A DNA stretch of 41,728 nucleotides from Methanomicrobiaceae archaeon (GCA_016937345.1 JAFGWE010000007.1:1-41728); one strand, 5' to 3'. Shown: positions 8,358 through 17,183, counted from the first letter of the stretch. Numbers and translations: made by a program. The notes: generated by a model not told the origin, from the letters alone.

Positions 8358-9470
8358 ATGAAAAAGATCGCATGCCTCCTTATTTTATTATTGACATTAG
8401 TGTGCGGGGCAGATGCATACATAATCAATTTTGAAGTCCCTTCAAAGGTCAATCTTGGAGACACCATAGTAATTCAGGGAACAAGTACGATTAACCCCGG
8501 AGTTACAATGACTATTATCCTGTACAACCAGAAGAATACAATTCAGGAAATTTCAAGGCAGTCTTTTACAATTCAGTCAGACAACTCATGGTCTGTTACC
8601 TTTGAAACAGACGGACTTGAAAAGGGCTACTATAAATTGGAAATTCCGGCAACAAGCAATGTTGATCTCGGCTCCAGTTCCACAAGATACCAAATGTTTG
8701 AGATAATCGACAGAACCGGAGAAGTTGTTATCACATCACCTCTGACACAGGAATATACAGGATATCTTTCAGTTTCAGGAAGGAGCACGACACGCGGCAA
8801 TCTTGGAATTAAAATATCGGTTGAAAAAGATGATGAGGTCATATTGCCAGAGGAATGGATCTCAACCAATTCAAACGGAGAATTCAGTAAAGACGTACCG
8901 ATAGCAGGTCCCGGCACTTACTATGTATCATTTTCAGACAACCAGGGTCTTGTAAGACTTCAAAAATTCAGTTCGGAGAAAACCTGGCAAACGCCGGCCC
9001 AGACTGCATCAGCCACTACAGAACCCACAACTTCGCAGTCAGGCAAAACTATGGCCGCACAGTCTTTTGCCTCCAATAATGATCCTGCTTATTTTACAAT
9101 TATAACAAATCCGGGGATTCTTAAGGTAGATATATCAGAGGGACACAACTGGATTCTCAAATATGCAGATGAAAGCGGAACGGTTTTTACAATCAACCAG
9201 TTTACAGACCAAAGAGCAGAATCATTTACAATACCGGTAACAGGAGGAATTGTCTATGTTAAGGTATATCCGTCTGATCTGTCAGACAGCGGATATGTGA
9301 CACTTTACACCGACGGCGCTTCTTCAATTACCGTGAGTGGTGATGCAGCAGTCTTCTTTGAGTCACAGGCAACACCTGTTCCTACACAATCAGGATTCTT
9401 TTTCCCGATTGCCTTAATATCCTGCCTCATTGTATTTGGTTTTCTGCTCATTTCCTTCAGAAGACAATAA
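8358..9470 (+). CDS. Secreted, membrane-anchored Ig-like surface protein
   Basis: The protein has a clear signal peptide (MKKIACLLILLLTLVCGADA) and a C-terminal anchor helix (FFFPIALISCLIVFGFLLI) followed by SFRRQ. In between are beta-rich segments: one at about residues 22-125 that reads like an Ig-like domain (VNLGDTIVIQGTS), a related one at 128-215, then a Thr/Ser/Gln-rich linker near 220-240 and another beta domain. The pattern resembles MEMAR_RS02690-type methanogen S-layer-associated proteins only in general layout. Start ATG 8358 is set by the signal peptide; the frame is open further upstream, antisense to raSEA. The ligand or partner is unknown. Confidence 0.85.
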   Translation: MKKIACLLILLLTLVCGADAYIINFEVPSKVNLGDTIVIQGTSTINPGVTMTIILYNQKNTIQEISRQSFTIQSDNSWSVTFETDGLEKGYYKLEIPATSNVDLGSSSTRYQMFEIIDRTGEVVITSPLTQEYTGYLSVSGRSTTRGNLGIKISVEKDDEVILPEEWISTNSNGEFSKDVPIAGPGTYYVSFSDNQGLVRLQKFSSEKTWQTPAQTASATTEPTTSQSGKTMAAQSFASNNDPAYFTIITNPGILKVDISEGHNWILKYADESGTVFTINQFTDQRAESFTIPVTGGIVYVKVYPSDLSDSGYVTLYTDGASSITVSGDAAVFFESQATPVPTQSGFFFPIALISCLIVFGFLLISFRRQ

Positions 9471-9476
9471 CACCAT

Positions 9477-9486
9477 ATTTTTAAAG
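9477..9486 (+). promoter_or_regulatory. Likely TATA box of tRNA-Ser
   Basis: ATTTTTAAAG lies about 26-30 bp before the mature 5' end of the tRNA-Ser gene, the usual archaeal box A distance. No other promoter-like sequence is present in the 42 bp between the surface-protein stop and the tRNA. Confidence 0.4.
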
Positions 9487-9512
9487 AAAAAAGTCAACCT
9501 ATTAGAGGACGG

Positions 9513-9596
9513 GCCGAGATAGTCTAGCCCGGAAAGGCGGTGGCCTTGAAAGCCACTGGTGTTCGCACCTCAGGAGTTCAAATCTCCTTCTCGGCG
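9513..9596 (+). tRNA. tRNA-Ser (anticodon TGA)
   Basis: The acceptor strands GCCGAGA (9513-9519) and TCTCGGC (9589-9595) pair fully, with G as discriminator. The anticodon stem GTGGC/GCCAC encloses CTTGAAA, giving anticodon TGA at 9547-9549. A long variable arm (GGTG, loop TTCG, CACC) marks it as a serine tRNA, and the T arm is GGAG/CTCC with loop TTCAAAT. The CCA end is not encoded and no intron is seen. It lies between the surface-protein gene and hypC. Confidence 0.97.
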
Positions 9597-9663
9597 CTAA
9601 TCTTTTTAAAATTTAAAAATCTGATTATTAGTACAATCCGATTAAAAAAGGGGTTTTAAGACA

Positions 9664-9888
9664 ATGTGTATTGCAGTTCCGGCAGAAGTGCTGGAAATCA
9701 AAGACGGCAATATAGCTGTCGTTGATTATGGCGACCTTCAGCAGGAGGTCAGAATTGACCTCGTGGACGTTGAGGTCGGAGAATTTGTTCTGGTCCACGT
9801 AGGCTTTGCTATTCAAAAATTATCCCGTGAGGAGGCACTCCAGACGCGTCAGGTATTCAAAGAAGTCTACGCGGCAATGGAGGAGTGA
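9664..9888 (+). CDS. hypC: Hydrogenase maturation chaperone HypC
   Basis: HypC carries the Fe(CN)2CO moiety with HypD and delivers it to the large subunit of NiFe hydrogenases. The essential N-terminal cysteine follows the start methionine (MCIAVPAEV), and the small beta-barrel pattern VVDYGDLQQEVRIDLV and VLVHVGFAIQKL is intact. The length of 74 aa is normal. A GGGG-containing site lies about 10 nt before the ATG. Its TGA stop shares one base with the start of hypA (TGATG), so hypC, hypA and hypE form one coupled operon. HypB, HypD and HypF are not in the window. Confidence 0.97.
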   Translation: MCIAVPAEVLEIKDGNIAVVDYGDLQQEVRIDLVDVEVGEFVLVHVGFAIQKLSREEALQTRQVFKEVYAAMEE

Positions 9889-10229
9889 TGCACGAATATT
9901 CAATTGCGTACGACATTTTTGCTACTGCTAAAAAAGTTGCCGAGGATAATTCCGCAACAATTGTAAAAAAAGTTTACATTGATGTCGGCGAGATGACAAT
10001 GATAAACCCGGAACAGGTAATTTTTCTTTTTGAAACAATGTGTGAAGAGGAATCTCTTTTTAAAGACTGTAAAATTGAATCAAGAACAGTGCCTGTAAAA
10101 TCAGTCTGTCCATGCGGATATACGGGCTCAGAAAAATATGTATGTCCGGAATGCGGTCTACTTCCTGAAATTGTTGAAGGAAAAGAAGTGGTTGTAACAA
10201 ATATTGAAATTGAGGTAGAAGACGAATGA
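9888..10229 (+). CDS. hypA: Hydrogenase nickel-insertion protein HypA
   Basis: HypA delivers nickel to hydrogenase precursors. The nickel-binding N-terminus MHEYSIA is present, with His at position 2, and the zinc site is seen as CPCGYTG followed by CPECG near residues 74-93. Length is 113 aa. The frame also allows a GTG at 9885, but the family starts MHE, so ATG 9888 is chosen; GGAGG at 9879-9883 precedes it. It overlaps hypC by one base and hypE by four (ATGA). Confidence 0.97.
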   Translation: MHEYSIAYDIFATAKKVAEDNSATIVKKVYIDVGEMTMINPEQVIFLFETMCEEESLFKDCKIESRTVPVKSVCPCGYTGSEKYVCPECGLLPEIVEGKEVVVTNIEIEVEDE

Positions 10230-11224
10230 AAGTCAATCTTATGCATGGTGCCGGCGGGGCTGTTTTTTCAGAACTTCTGGGAAAAACACTCACAAAATAC
10301 AAACATAATAATGCAGGCGGTATTGGACTGGAATCGCTGGATGATGGTGCCGTGATTCCTTTTGGAGAGAAAAACATCGTATTTACAACAGATTCACATG
10401 TAGTACGCCCGCTTTTTTTCCCAGGAGGAGATATCGGAAGAATATCAGTCTGCGGAACAGCAAATGATCTTGCCATGATGGGCGGAAAACCGGTTGCCTT
10501 ATCCTGTGCAATGATTATAGAAGAGGGATTTGATATTGAGACTCTTGAAAAAATAGTGTCTTCAATGGATGAAGCTCTTGGCGAATGTGGTGCATCCATT
10601 GTCACAGGAGACACAAAAGTGCTTGAGAGAGGGGCACTTGACGGCATTGTAATTAATACCGCAGGGATTGGAATTGTAGACAAACCGGTCCGCGATAACG
10701 GTTTGAAACCCGGAGATGCGATAATTGTAAGCGGAACCCTTGGAGATCACGGCCTTTGCGTTATGACCACACGCGAGGGTTTCGATCTTGGCGAGCAGAT
10801 CAGATCAGATGTAGCGCCTGTATGGGGACTTGTTGAGAATGCAATGAGTGCCGGAGAAATACATGCAATGAAAGATCCAACAAGAGGCGGTTTTTCAAAT
10901 GCAATCAACGAAATGGCAGAGAAATCGAATGTTCAGGTAAGAATCCTTGAAGAGGCACTGCCTGTCAGAAAAAGTGTCAGAAGCGCTTCAGAACTTCTGG
11001 GTATTAATCCACTTGACGTTGCAAACGAGGGCAAAGTAGTAATGGGTGTTTCTTACGAGGAGGCCGAAGATATCCTGAAAGCTATCAAAAAACACAAATA
11101 CGGCAAAGATGCAGCGATAATCGGCAGAGTCACAGAAGGAAAAGCAGTAATAATGGAGACTTCAATAGGCGGAGAGCGGTTTATTGAGGCACCTGTCGGA
11201 GACCCCGTTCCAAGGGTCTGCTAA
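10226..11224 (+). CDS. hypE: Hydrogenase maturation protein HypE
   Basis: HypE dehydrates a carbamoyl group bound to its C-terminal cysteine to a thiocyanate, the source of cyanide ligands in NiFe hydrogenases. The PurM-like ATP-binding parts are visible: HGAGGAVFSELL at the N-terminus, DDGAVIPFG near residue 40, CGTANDLAMMGG at about 76 and DPTRGG at about 215. The protein ends PRVC, keeping the required terminal cysteine. Length 332 aa is typical. It overlaps hypA by four bases, and a GAGGT site lies 10 nt before the ATG. Confidence 0.98.
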   Translation: MKVNLMHGAGGAVFSELLGKTLTKYKHNNAGGIGLESLDDGAVIPFGEKNIVFTTDSHVVRPLFFPGGDIGRISVCGTANDLAMMGGKPVALSCAMIIEEGFDIETLEKIVSSMDEALGECGASIVTGDTKVLERGALDGIVINTAGIGIVDKPVRDNGLKPGDAIIVSGTLGDHGLCVMTTREGFDLGEQIRSDVAPVWGLVENAMSAGEIHAMKDPTRGGFSNAINEMAEKSNVQVRILEEALPVRKSVRSASELLGINPLDVANEGKVVMGVSYEEAEDILKAIKKHKYGKDAAIIGRVTEGKAVIMETSIGGERFIEAPVGDPVPRVC

Positions 11225-11325
11225 ACTAATTTTTTTAAACAAAATCATCTTTAAAATCGAATTACCTAAAGCTTTTTAGAATCCCTGTGAATATTAACTA
11301 TAATAATACAAGGAGTGCTGCACTT

Positions 11326-12612
11326 ATGTTACCCTGTTGTGATCTTATTTTGAAAAATTTATTAATGCCGGACGGCCTGATTTCTGATATATCAATAAAT
11401 GACGGTTATGTAATCCATTCAGGTTTATCAGAAAAATCAGAAAAGGTAATCGACTGTAGTGATTACATCTGCCTTCCCGGTGCTGTTGACATGCATGTGC
11501 ATATGCGTGGTGGACAAAAACAGTCGCATAAGGAGACCTGGGAGAGTGGCAGCAAAAGTGCAGTTGCAGGAGGAGTCACAACAGTTGTTGACCAGCCAAA
11601 TACAATTCCTTCAATAACCAATGCAGAAACATTTACAGACAGATTAAATGAAGCAAAAAAGGCGGCATTCTGCAACTTTGGAATAAACGGAGGGGTTCAG
11701 CATGACTCCAGAATTGATGAAATGTACCGGGCAGGAGCTTTGGCATTTGGAGAGACATTCTTTGCGGAGTCCAGTTATGGTTCAGCAGTTGATGCACAAT
11801 TTCTCAAAGAATCATTTTTGAAGATTTCAAAGATTAATGCACTTGCAACTATTCATGCCGAGACTGTGCTTGAGGGAGTTGACGACAGTCTCTTCAACCA
11901 TGATATTCTCAGAAGTCAGCAAGGTGAAGCAGAAGCTGTGGATCTTGTCCTTAAAACTGCACCTTCGGATCTAAAACTTCATTTTTGCCATCTCTCCTCA
12001 CCCCTGTCAATAGAAAGAATCCATAAAAGATCCAATACCACATTCGAAGTAATGCCCCACCATCTCTTCTTGTCAACAGAGATGTTTGGAGAAAAAGACG
12101 GTAAAGCAAAGGTCAACCCACCCCTCAGACATGAGAGAACAAGACAACAGTTATGGGAAAAATGGAATGATATAGATGTTATCGCATCAGATCATGCACC
12201 CCATACCCTGTCTGAAAAAACATCTTACGAATTTCATTCAGTCCCCTCCGGTCTGCCAGGAGTTGAAACAATGATGCCTTTATTGATGGCAATGGTAATT
12301 GAAAAAAAAATCAGCCTTAATTCCTTAATTCAAAAGACAGTATATAATCCTTCCAGAATACTGGGAATTGAATCTTCGGGCTATATTAAAGGATGCAAAG
12401 GAGATTTTGCACTTTATCCAAAAAAAACTGCAAAAATCAAAGCAGATCTCCTGCACAGCCACGCCGGCTGGACACCATATGAAGGTATGCAGGGCGTATT
12501 TCCGGATATTGTAATAATAGGAGGAGATATTGTCTATGACAAGGGAGAATTTTACAGGGGATCAGGCAGATGGATTAAGGGCAAGGGGTATATAGCGAAT
12601 AAAAGCAAATAA
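11326..12612 (+). CDS. pyrC: Dihydroorotase, class I
   Basis: The enzyme cyclises N-carbamoyl-aspartate to dihydroorotate in pyrimidine synthesis. The metal and substrate motifs of class I are present: DMHVHMRGG near residue 55, IHAET and FCHLSS in the middle, EVMPHHLFL, and the catalytic SDHAPH near 293. Where many members have a carboxylated lysine, this one reads AFGETFF, with no lysine, so a glutamate may take that place. ATG 11326 is chosen because AGGAG (11311-11315) lies 10 nt upstream; the frame is open from 11287. Its stop is followed after two bases by the structured RNA candidate. pyrE lies 5 kb away. Confidence 0.93.
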   Translation: MLPCCDLILKNLLMPDGLISDISINDGYVIHSGLSEKSEKVIDCSDYICLPGAVDMHVHMRGGQKQSHKETWESGSKSAVAGGVTTVVDQPNTIPSITNAETFTDRLNEAKKAAFCNFGINGGVQHDSRIDEMYRAGALAFGETFFAESSYGSAVDAQFLKESFLKISKINALATIHAETVLEGVDDSLFNHDILRSQQGEAEAVDLVLKTAPSDLKLHFCHLSSPLSIERIHKRSNTTFEVMPHHLFLSTEMFGEKDGKAKVNPPLRHERTRQQLWEKWNDIDVIASDHAPHTLSEKTSYEFHSVPSGLPGVETMMPLLMAMVIEKKISLNSLIQKTVYNPSRILGIESSGYIKGCKGDFALYPKKTAKIKADLLHSHAGWTPYEGMQGVFPDIVIIGGDIVYDKGEFYRGSGRWIKGKGYIANKSK

Positions 12613-12614
12613 TA

Positions 12615-12797
12615 GTCGCCGATATTATGCGCATCGTTTATTAGGTCCCCGGGTGATCTATTGGCATAGGTCTGGAAGTGATCTTCGGGACAACCCGGAT
12701 GCGCTACAGGCATACAAAGCCCGGCTTTTTGGGTATAACAGGTGAAGGCTGGCCAAAGTGCCTCTTGTGATCCATGTTTGTTAATGCCGGGCGACAT
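12615..12797 (+). ncRNA. Candidate structured RNA, two hairpins each followed by N-ACA (H/ACA-like)
   Basis: This gap is about 52% GC by hand count while nearby gaps are strongly AT-rich. Outer strands GTCGCC (12615-12620) and GGCGAC (12790-12795) can pair. Hairpin 1 has a perfect 7-bp stem GCGCATC (12629-12635)/GATGCGC (12698-12704), then an internal pocket and GTCCC (12645-12649)/GGGAC (12687-12691), and is followed by T-ACA; the pocket top lies 14 nt before that ACA. Hairpin 2 has GCCCGGC (12719-12725)/GCCGGGC (12786-12792) with inner AGGC/GCCT, and is followed by G-ACA. T-rich sequence follows. Pocket and ACA spacing resemble archaeal H/ACA guides, but no canonical kink-turn was found, and a leader or riboswitch role for the next gene is possible. 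Confidence 0.5.
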
Positions 12798-12831
12798 TTT
12801 ACTTTTAAAAAATTATTTCCGGTGATAATTT

Positions 12832-13143
12832 TTGGATATAAATGAGGCCATAACAGCCTATCAGGAAGGAATTATTATTTCACTTGATGTCTCTGCCGGC
12901 AGTAAAAAGACAGTCTTTCCTTCAGGATATAATAAATGGCGAAAAGCTTTTTTGTGCAGAATAAGTGCACCTCCGGTTGAAGGCAGGGCAAATAAAGAGA
13001 TAACACTGGCAGTATCTGAATTTTTTTCAGTTTCTTCATCTGAGGTAATAATATTATCAGGAAAAACATCATCGCTAAAACGCATTCTTATAAAAGGAGT
13101 AGTATTCAAAGATGCAGAAGCCCTTCTTGGCAAATTCATATAA
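12832..13143 (+). CDS. DUF167 (YggU-like) protein
   Basis: The protein is a small alpha/beta domain of the DUF167 family, of unknown biochemical function. It shows the family pattern ISLDVSAGSKKTVFPSGYNKWRKAF, then the hallmark ISAPPVEGRANKEI at about residue 45, and a C-terminal VIILSGKTSSLKRILIKG. Length 103 aa is typical. Start is TTG 12832 behind a GGTGAT site (12821-12826). It follows the structured RNA candidate on the same strand and may be co-transcribed with it. Confidence 0.9.
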   Translation: MDINEAITAYQEGIIISLDVSAGSKKTVFPSGYNKWRKAFLCRISAPPVEGRANKEITLAVSEFFSVSSSEVIILSGKTSSLKRILIKGVVFKDAEALLGKFI

Positions 13144-13306
13144 GCATTTATTCCTGATTTTTTATTGATGTTTCTTATATCATAGCATTTTTTGAAATTA
13201 ATTTAAATAATTTTAGTTACTATTAGTCATCTTGCCTTATGATAAACTCTAAGAGCATATTTACAACTTTCACATATTCATCACATCACAACAGGAGGAA
13301 TTATTA

Positions 13307-14503
13307 TTGTACTCACCGGAAACTACAAAATATCAAATATATATTGAATTTGAAGCTGAAGGGGTGGTTGAAAAGTCAGATGTTGTCGGCGCAATATTCG
13401 GACAGACAGAAGGCCTTTTGGGAGAAGATCTTGACCTTCGCGATCTTCAGAGATCAGGACGTATAGGAAGAATAGATGTAAAGATTATCAGCAAAAAAGG
13501 AGAGACAAAAGGAGAGATACTGATCTATTCCTCTATTGACAAGGCAGAAACCGCACTTTTAGCTGCATCTCTGGAAACTATTGAAAGAGTCGGACCGTGT
13601 TCATCAGTTTTTCATGTAAAAAAAATTGAAGATATACGAATTTCAAAGAGAAAGAAGATAGTCGAAAGAGCAAAAGAAATTCTGATGATCTCATTTGATG
13701 AAGGTGCAATTGACACAAATGATATAATAGATGAGGTCAGGGAATATTCACGTATAGAGAAATTAATTGAGATTGGTGAAGATAAACTACCCGCAGGCCC
13801 AAATGTTGAGGATTCTGATGCAATCATTGTTGTTGAAGGAAGGGCTGACGTTATTAATCTTCTCAGATATGGAATAAAAAATGCAGTGGCAGTTGAAGGA
13901 ACGAATGTACCCAAAACCATCATTGATCTGTGCAAAACAAAAACAGCCACGGCGTTTCTTGACGGAGACAGGGGGGGGGACTTAATCCTCAGCGAACTTT
14001 TACAGACCGCCGAGATAGATTTTGTTGCAATAGGACCAAGGGGCAGAAGTGTTGAGGATATGTCCAGAAAAGAGATAATAAAACCTCTCAGAAATAAGGT
14101 CCCGGTCGAAATAATTCTCGGACATGACGGTTCGGTTGACTTCAATATATATACAACGGCAATATATGAAGAAGAAAAAGTGCGTATTGAAAAACCAGAA
14201 AAAAACGATAATGTCTCTATTGCTGAAAAAGAGCTCTCCAGACAGATGAATGAAATTAAAGAGGCAGATATTACACGTTTTCTTACGAAAGATTATGATA
14301 TCCTGAATGAATATCCTTCAGATGAACTGGAGGCGGCGCTAAAAAAAATATCAACAGATGCTCTCGGAATTATCACAAGCAAAAGTATAGATCAGGCTCT
14401 TTTAGATCAGATAGCAATGCATGAGCTTGATTTTGTTGCCGCACCGGACTTTAAGGGAATTATAAAAAAACCTGTTTCAGTTAAGCTTCTAAAGATACCT
14501 TAA
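13307..14503 (+). CDS. dnaG: Archaeal DnaG primase
   Basis: Archaeal DnaG is a Toprim-domain primase that also associates with the RNA exosome. The N-terminal archaeal domain occupies about residues 1-165 (GVVEKSDVVGAIFGQTEG, GRIGRIDVKI). The Toprim core follows, with VVEGRAD at about 175 and the metal-binding FLDGDRGGD at about 218. Length 398 aa is normal. TTG 13307 is the start, with GGAGGAA at 13294-13300 six nucleotides upstream. The UPF0058 gene lies close downstream on the same strand. Confidence 0.97.
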   Translation: MYSPETTKYQIYIEFEAEGVVEKSDVVGAIFGQTEGLLGEDLDLRDLQRSGRIGRIDVKIISKKGETKGEILIYSSIDKAETALLAASLETIERVGPCSSVFHVKKIEDIRISKRKKIVERAKEILMISFDEGAIDTNDIIDEVREYSRIEKLIEIGEDKLPAGPNVEDSDAIIVVEGRADVINLLRYGIKNAVAVEGTNVPKTIIDLCKTKTATAFLDGDRGGDLILSELLQTAEIDFVAIGPRGRSVEDMSRKEIIKPLRNKVPVEIILGHDGSVDFNIYTTAIYEEEKVRIEKPEKNDNVSIAEKELSRQMNEIKEADITRFLTKDYDILNEYPSDELEAALKKISTDALGIITSKSIDQALLDQIAMHELDFVAAPDFKGIIKKPVSVKLLKIP

Positions 14504-14560
14504 ACAGGTATGAGAAGCAATATTTATCCCGGATTTTAGTAATACAAGGAAGTGGTACTT

Positions 14561-14860
14561 GTGCACAAAGAAGAATTAATAGCCCTCCATCAGTTCATGT
14601 ACTCGATAAAAGAGAGTTTTGAAAAAGAAAATTCAAACGGCATCTTTTCCGGGTATGAATCATTAAAAATCAAGCCAACCCAGATCCATAAAAGCAAAAT
14701 GGAACATAAACATGCAATATTCGTCCTTGGAGAGGAGATTGCACAGGCAATGAAAGATGTTGAACCATCAGCTTCAAAGAGAATTTCAGACAGGATGCAT
14801 GAACTTGCATTAAAAACTGAAAAAGAAATTGATGAAGAACCAGAAAAAAGATTCATCTAA
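14561..14860 (+). CDS. UPF0058 family protein
   Basis: This 99-aa helical archaeal protein fits the UPF0058 family, whose members open MHKEELIxLHQ. The sequence here is MHKEELIALHQFMYSIKESF, with histidines in the first helix and a KMEHKHAIFVLG segment near residue 48 that could bind metal. The function is unknown. GTG 14561 is chosen over GTG 14552 because it matches the family start and lies 10 nt after AAGGA. It follows dnaG by 57 bp on the same strand. Confidence 0.85.
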   Translation: MHKEELIALHQFMYSIKESFEKENSNGIFSGYESLKIKPTQIHKSKMEHKHAIFVLGEEIAQAMKDVEPSASKRISDRMHELALKTEKEIDEEPEKRFI

Positions 14861-14864
14861 TTTA

Positions 14865-15671
14865 TTAAAGACTTTTTTCCTTATTAATCAAATAATCTGC
14901 AATTAAATCAGGAATTGGGGCCTGCATACAGTGCCAGTTAGGCGTTCCGTTCACTTCAAGTACTGTATATGAATCCTTATCTAAAAGGAGATCAACTCCA
15001 CAGTAATCAATTCCTATTGCTTTTGCGGCCTGTGATGCAGTCTCTGCCATTTCTTCAGGTATTTCTTTAAGAGCAACTCCGCACCCTCCCTGGTGAATAT
15101 TATGCGCAAATGTGTCTGAAACTCTTTTAATTGCACCTACTGCTCTGCCGTCAATTACAAAAATTCTGTAGTCACAGTTATTTTTGATATACTCCTGAAT
15201 ATAATAAGGAGAATTTTCTTTCAACTCGCTAATGTCAGTGAATGGATATATTCCATTTCCGTCAAATCCGTAAACAGGTTTGTAGACAACCTTTCCGTGT
15301 TTTTCCAAAAAACTATTAACCTCATCCTTTGAACCGGAAAAAATAGTTTCAGGAGTTTTCACTCCTTTTTTTATGAGTCGGGCAGTTGTCTGCACTTTAC
15401 TTGCACATATAGCAATTGCCTCAGGGGAATTTACAACCCTGTTTTTTATATTAAGTGCACTAATCATTTCAAACTGGAGTTCGTCCTGTTTTATTCCACA
15501 GACCCATATAAGATCATCCTGTATCTCATCAAAAAAAGGATTGATATTATCAAGATCAAGATATGAAAACCGGGCTCCTTTTTTCATAAGTGCTTCTGCA
15601 ACCATACCTGTTGAATTATCAGTAGGAGTATCAGTCGGCTTTTTTACTATTCGTATCATAAAAGGCTCCAA
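14865..15671 (-). CDS. ATP-grasp alpha-L-glutamate ligase, MptN/RimK-like
   Basis: The protein is a RimK-type ATP-grasp ligase. It has the ATP-grasp lysine strand VVYKPVYGFDGNGI near residue 130, IQEYIKNNCDYRIFV, and the metal-binding end GVDLLLD...VLEVNGTPNW near 240. In Methanocaldococcus the neighbour pair MJ0619-MJ0620 is a radical SAM protein and MptN, which adds glutamate to tetrahydromethanopterin to give tetrahydrosarcinapterin. The same order is seen here, with 21 bp between genes, so an MptN-like role is likely; the added amino acid could differ. ATG 15671 is followed by an internal ATG four codons later that could also be used. Confidence 0.8.
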   Translation of the reverse strand: MEPFMIRIVKKPTDTPTDNSTGMVAEALMKKGARFSYLDLDNINPFFDEIQDDLIWVCGIKQDELQFEMISALNIKNRVVNSPEAIAICASKVQTTARLIKKGVKTPETIFSGSKDEVNSFLEKHGKVVYKPVYGFDGNGIYPFTDISELKENSPYYIQEYIKNNCDYRIFVIDGRAVGAIKRVSDTFAHNIHQGGCGVALKEIPEEMAETASQAAKAIGIDYCGVDLLLDKDSYTVLEVNGTPNWHCMQAPIPDLIADYLINKEKSL

Positions 15672-15692
15672 AAAAAGAATAGAACAAATAAT

Positions 15693-17183
15693 TTAATCAA
15701 GTTCTGCAAGCGGGTCCTGACTTACAATAGGCCTTGAATGCTTTTTCCAGACCTGTTCTCTGAATACAGGACCTGAATTATATGTGCAGAAAGGAATTAA
15801 TTTGCCATCAGGTGTTGCATAGTGAATGCAGCAGCGTTGCACTCTTTCAACGTCATAATTATAATTATCCATAAAATGCATTGTTCCTATAAAAAGAGCA
15901 TTCCAGTGGAAATCCTTTAATGCCTCAAAATCCTGCTTAATAAGAGCCTGATAAAGCATCTTCCAGAATTTTCCGGTTTTACCGCTGTCACTATGCTTAA
16001 CAGAAGAATGGAACCCTTTAAGGCCTTCAGCCAGAGTAAGATATTTGTTCAGTGTTTTTTTATCACGAAGTTTATCAGACATCTGTTCAATGACTCTGAA
16101 AAATTCCTCTACATTTATCATTTCGTTAACAGGAACAAGACCTTCTTCTGTTACAAATGCATAGGTTGCTGCGCCACAGTGCTGATGGGTTGTAAATTCT
16201 ATCTGTGCTTTTCCAGTATAGGCTTCAACCAGGTGAGAGAATGGTACTACACATGGGACCGGATAGAAATATTCCTGTTTTATTCTTCCTTCAGTCTGCT
16301 CCTCAATCCTCTTGGTAAGATCAGGTATTGTCACACGTTCTTTTATTACATTATCTTCTGATGCCGCTCCTGTAAATGCTACAGGCTGGAAATTGACACC
16401 CCTGATTACGTTGACATGATCTGCAGCAAATTTAATTATTGCACCGACCTCGTGATCATTCTGGCCATTTATAACAGTTGGAACAAGAACAATTCCCTGA
16501 CCCACCTCAGAGCAGTTTTCAATTACCTTTTTGCTTATATTTAAAAATGGATTTGTTTCTTTTGTAACCCCGTCAAAATGAAGATATATTGTGCTGAGTC
16601 CTGCTTCTTTTAAATCCTTTACAAGTTTTTTATCCCTCGCCAGCTTAACTCCGTTTGAAGCCATCTGGATCTGCTTAAACCCGGCTTTCTTTGCGGCCTT
16701 AATTATTTCAACAAGATCATCTCTCATTGTCGGTTCTCCGCCGGCAAACTGTACGGCAGGAGCAGCACATGGCTTTTGCTCCCTTAACATATTGAGCATT
16801 GAGACTATTTCATCAAATGAAGGTTCATAAAGATAACCACAGGCACGCGCATTTGCAAAACAAAATTCACAATTCAGATTACATCTGTTTGTCAGATCAA
16901 TATTTGCAAGAAGTGTTGTTGACTTATGGTTGTTGCATATTCCGCAGGCATTAGGGCAATCATCTTCTGATGCACAGGTCTGAGGATTTAAAAGACCACT
17001 TCCAACAACATCATACTCGTCAAAACGTCTGTACATCGCTGCGTCAGACCAGTACAGGTTTTTAAATTTACCATGTTCGGGACATGTCCTCAAAATCCAG
17101 ATCTGATTGTCTTCCTCAATTATATCCGCAGGAAGAACTGCACCACATTCAGGACAAAGACCCTTTGTTTTTTTTATCACCAT
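15693..17183 (-). CDS. tes: Tetraether lipid synthase Tes (radical SAM)
   Basis: Tes joins the phytanyl chains of two archaeol lipids to build macrocyclic and tetraether lipids. The MJ0619 homologue was first linked to pterin methylation and later shown to be Tes. The radical SAM motif is CNLNCEFC, Cx3Cx2C, at about residue 104. Extra cysteine groups, for further iron-sulfur clusters, are CPECG near 10, CPNACGIC near 80 and the C-terminal pair QRCCIHY. SAM-binding AGGEPTMR follows the first motif. ATG 17183 is preferred over an upstream GTG at 17195. Divergent carS makes the CDP-archaeol precursor of these lipids, so the context supports the lipid role. Confidence 0.88.
   Translation of the reverse strand: MVIKKTKGLCPECGAVLPADIIEEDNQIWILRTCPEHGKFKNLYWSDAAMYRRFDEYDVVGSGLLNPQTCASEDDCPNACGICNNHKSTTLLANIDLTNRCNLNCEFCFANARACGYLYEPSFDEIVSMLNMLREQKPCAAPAVQFAGGEPTMRDDLVEIIKAAKKAGFKQIQMASNGVKLARDKKLVKDLKEAGLSTIYLHFDGVTKETNPFLNISKKVIENCSEVGQGIVLVPTVINGQNDHEVGAIIKFAADHVNVIRGVNFQPVAFTGAASEDNVIKERVTIPDLTKRIEEQTEGRIKQEYFYPVPCVVPFSHLVEAYTGKAQIEFTTHQHCGAATYAFVTEEGLVPVNEMINVEEFFRVIEQMSDKLRDKKTLNKYLTLAEGLKGFHSSVKHSDSGKTGKFWKMLYQALIKQDFEALKDFHWNALFIGTMHFMDNYNYDVERVQRCCIHYATPDGKLIPFCTYNSGPVFREQVWKKHSRPIVSQDPLAELD

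Noticed and set aside
10060-10683. Leftward 207-aa open frame across hypA-hypE
   Set aside because: Antisense to two well-conserved genes, with Ser/Pro-rich composition typical of a shadow frame.
12552-12797. Leftward 81-aa open frame over the GC-rich gap
   Set aside because: No ribosome binding site or family pattern; the stem pairing and ACA positions explain the sequence better.
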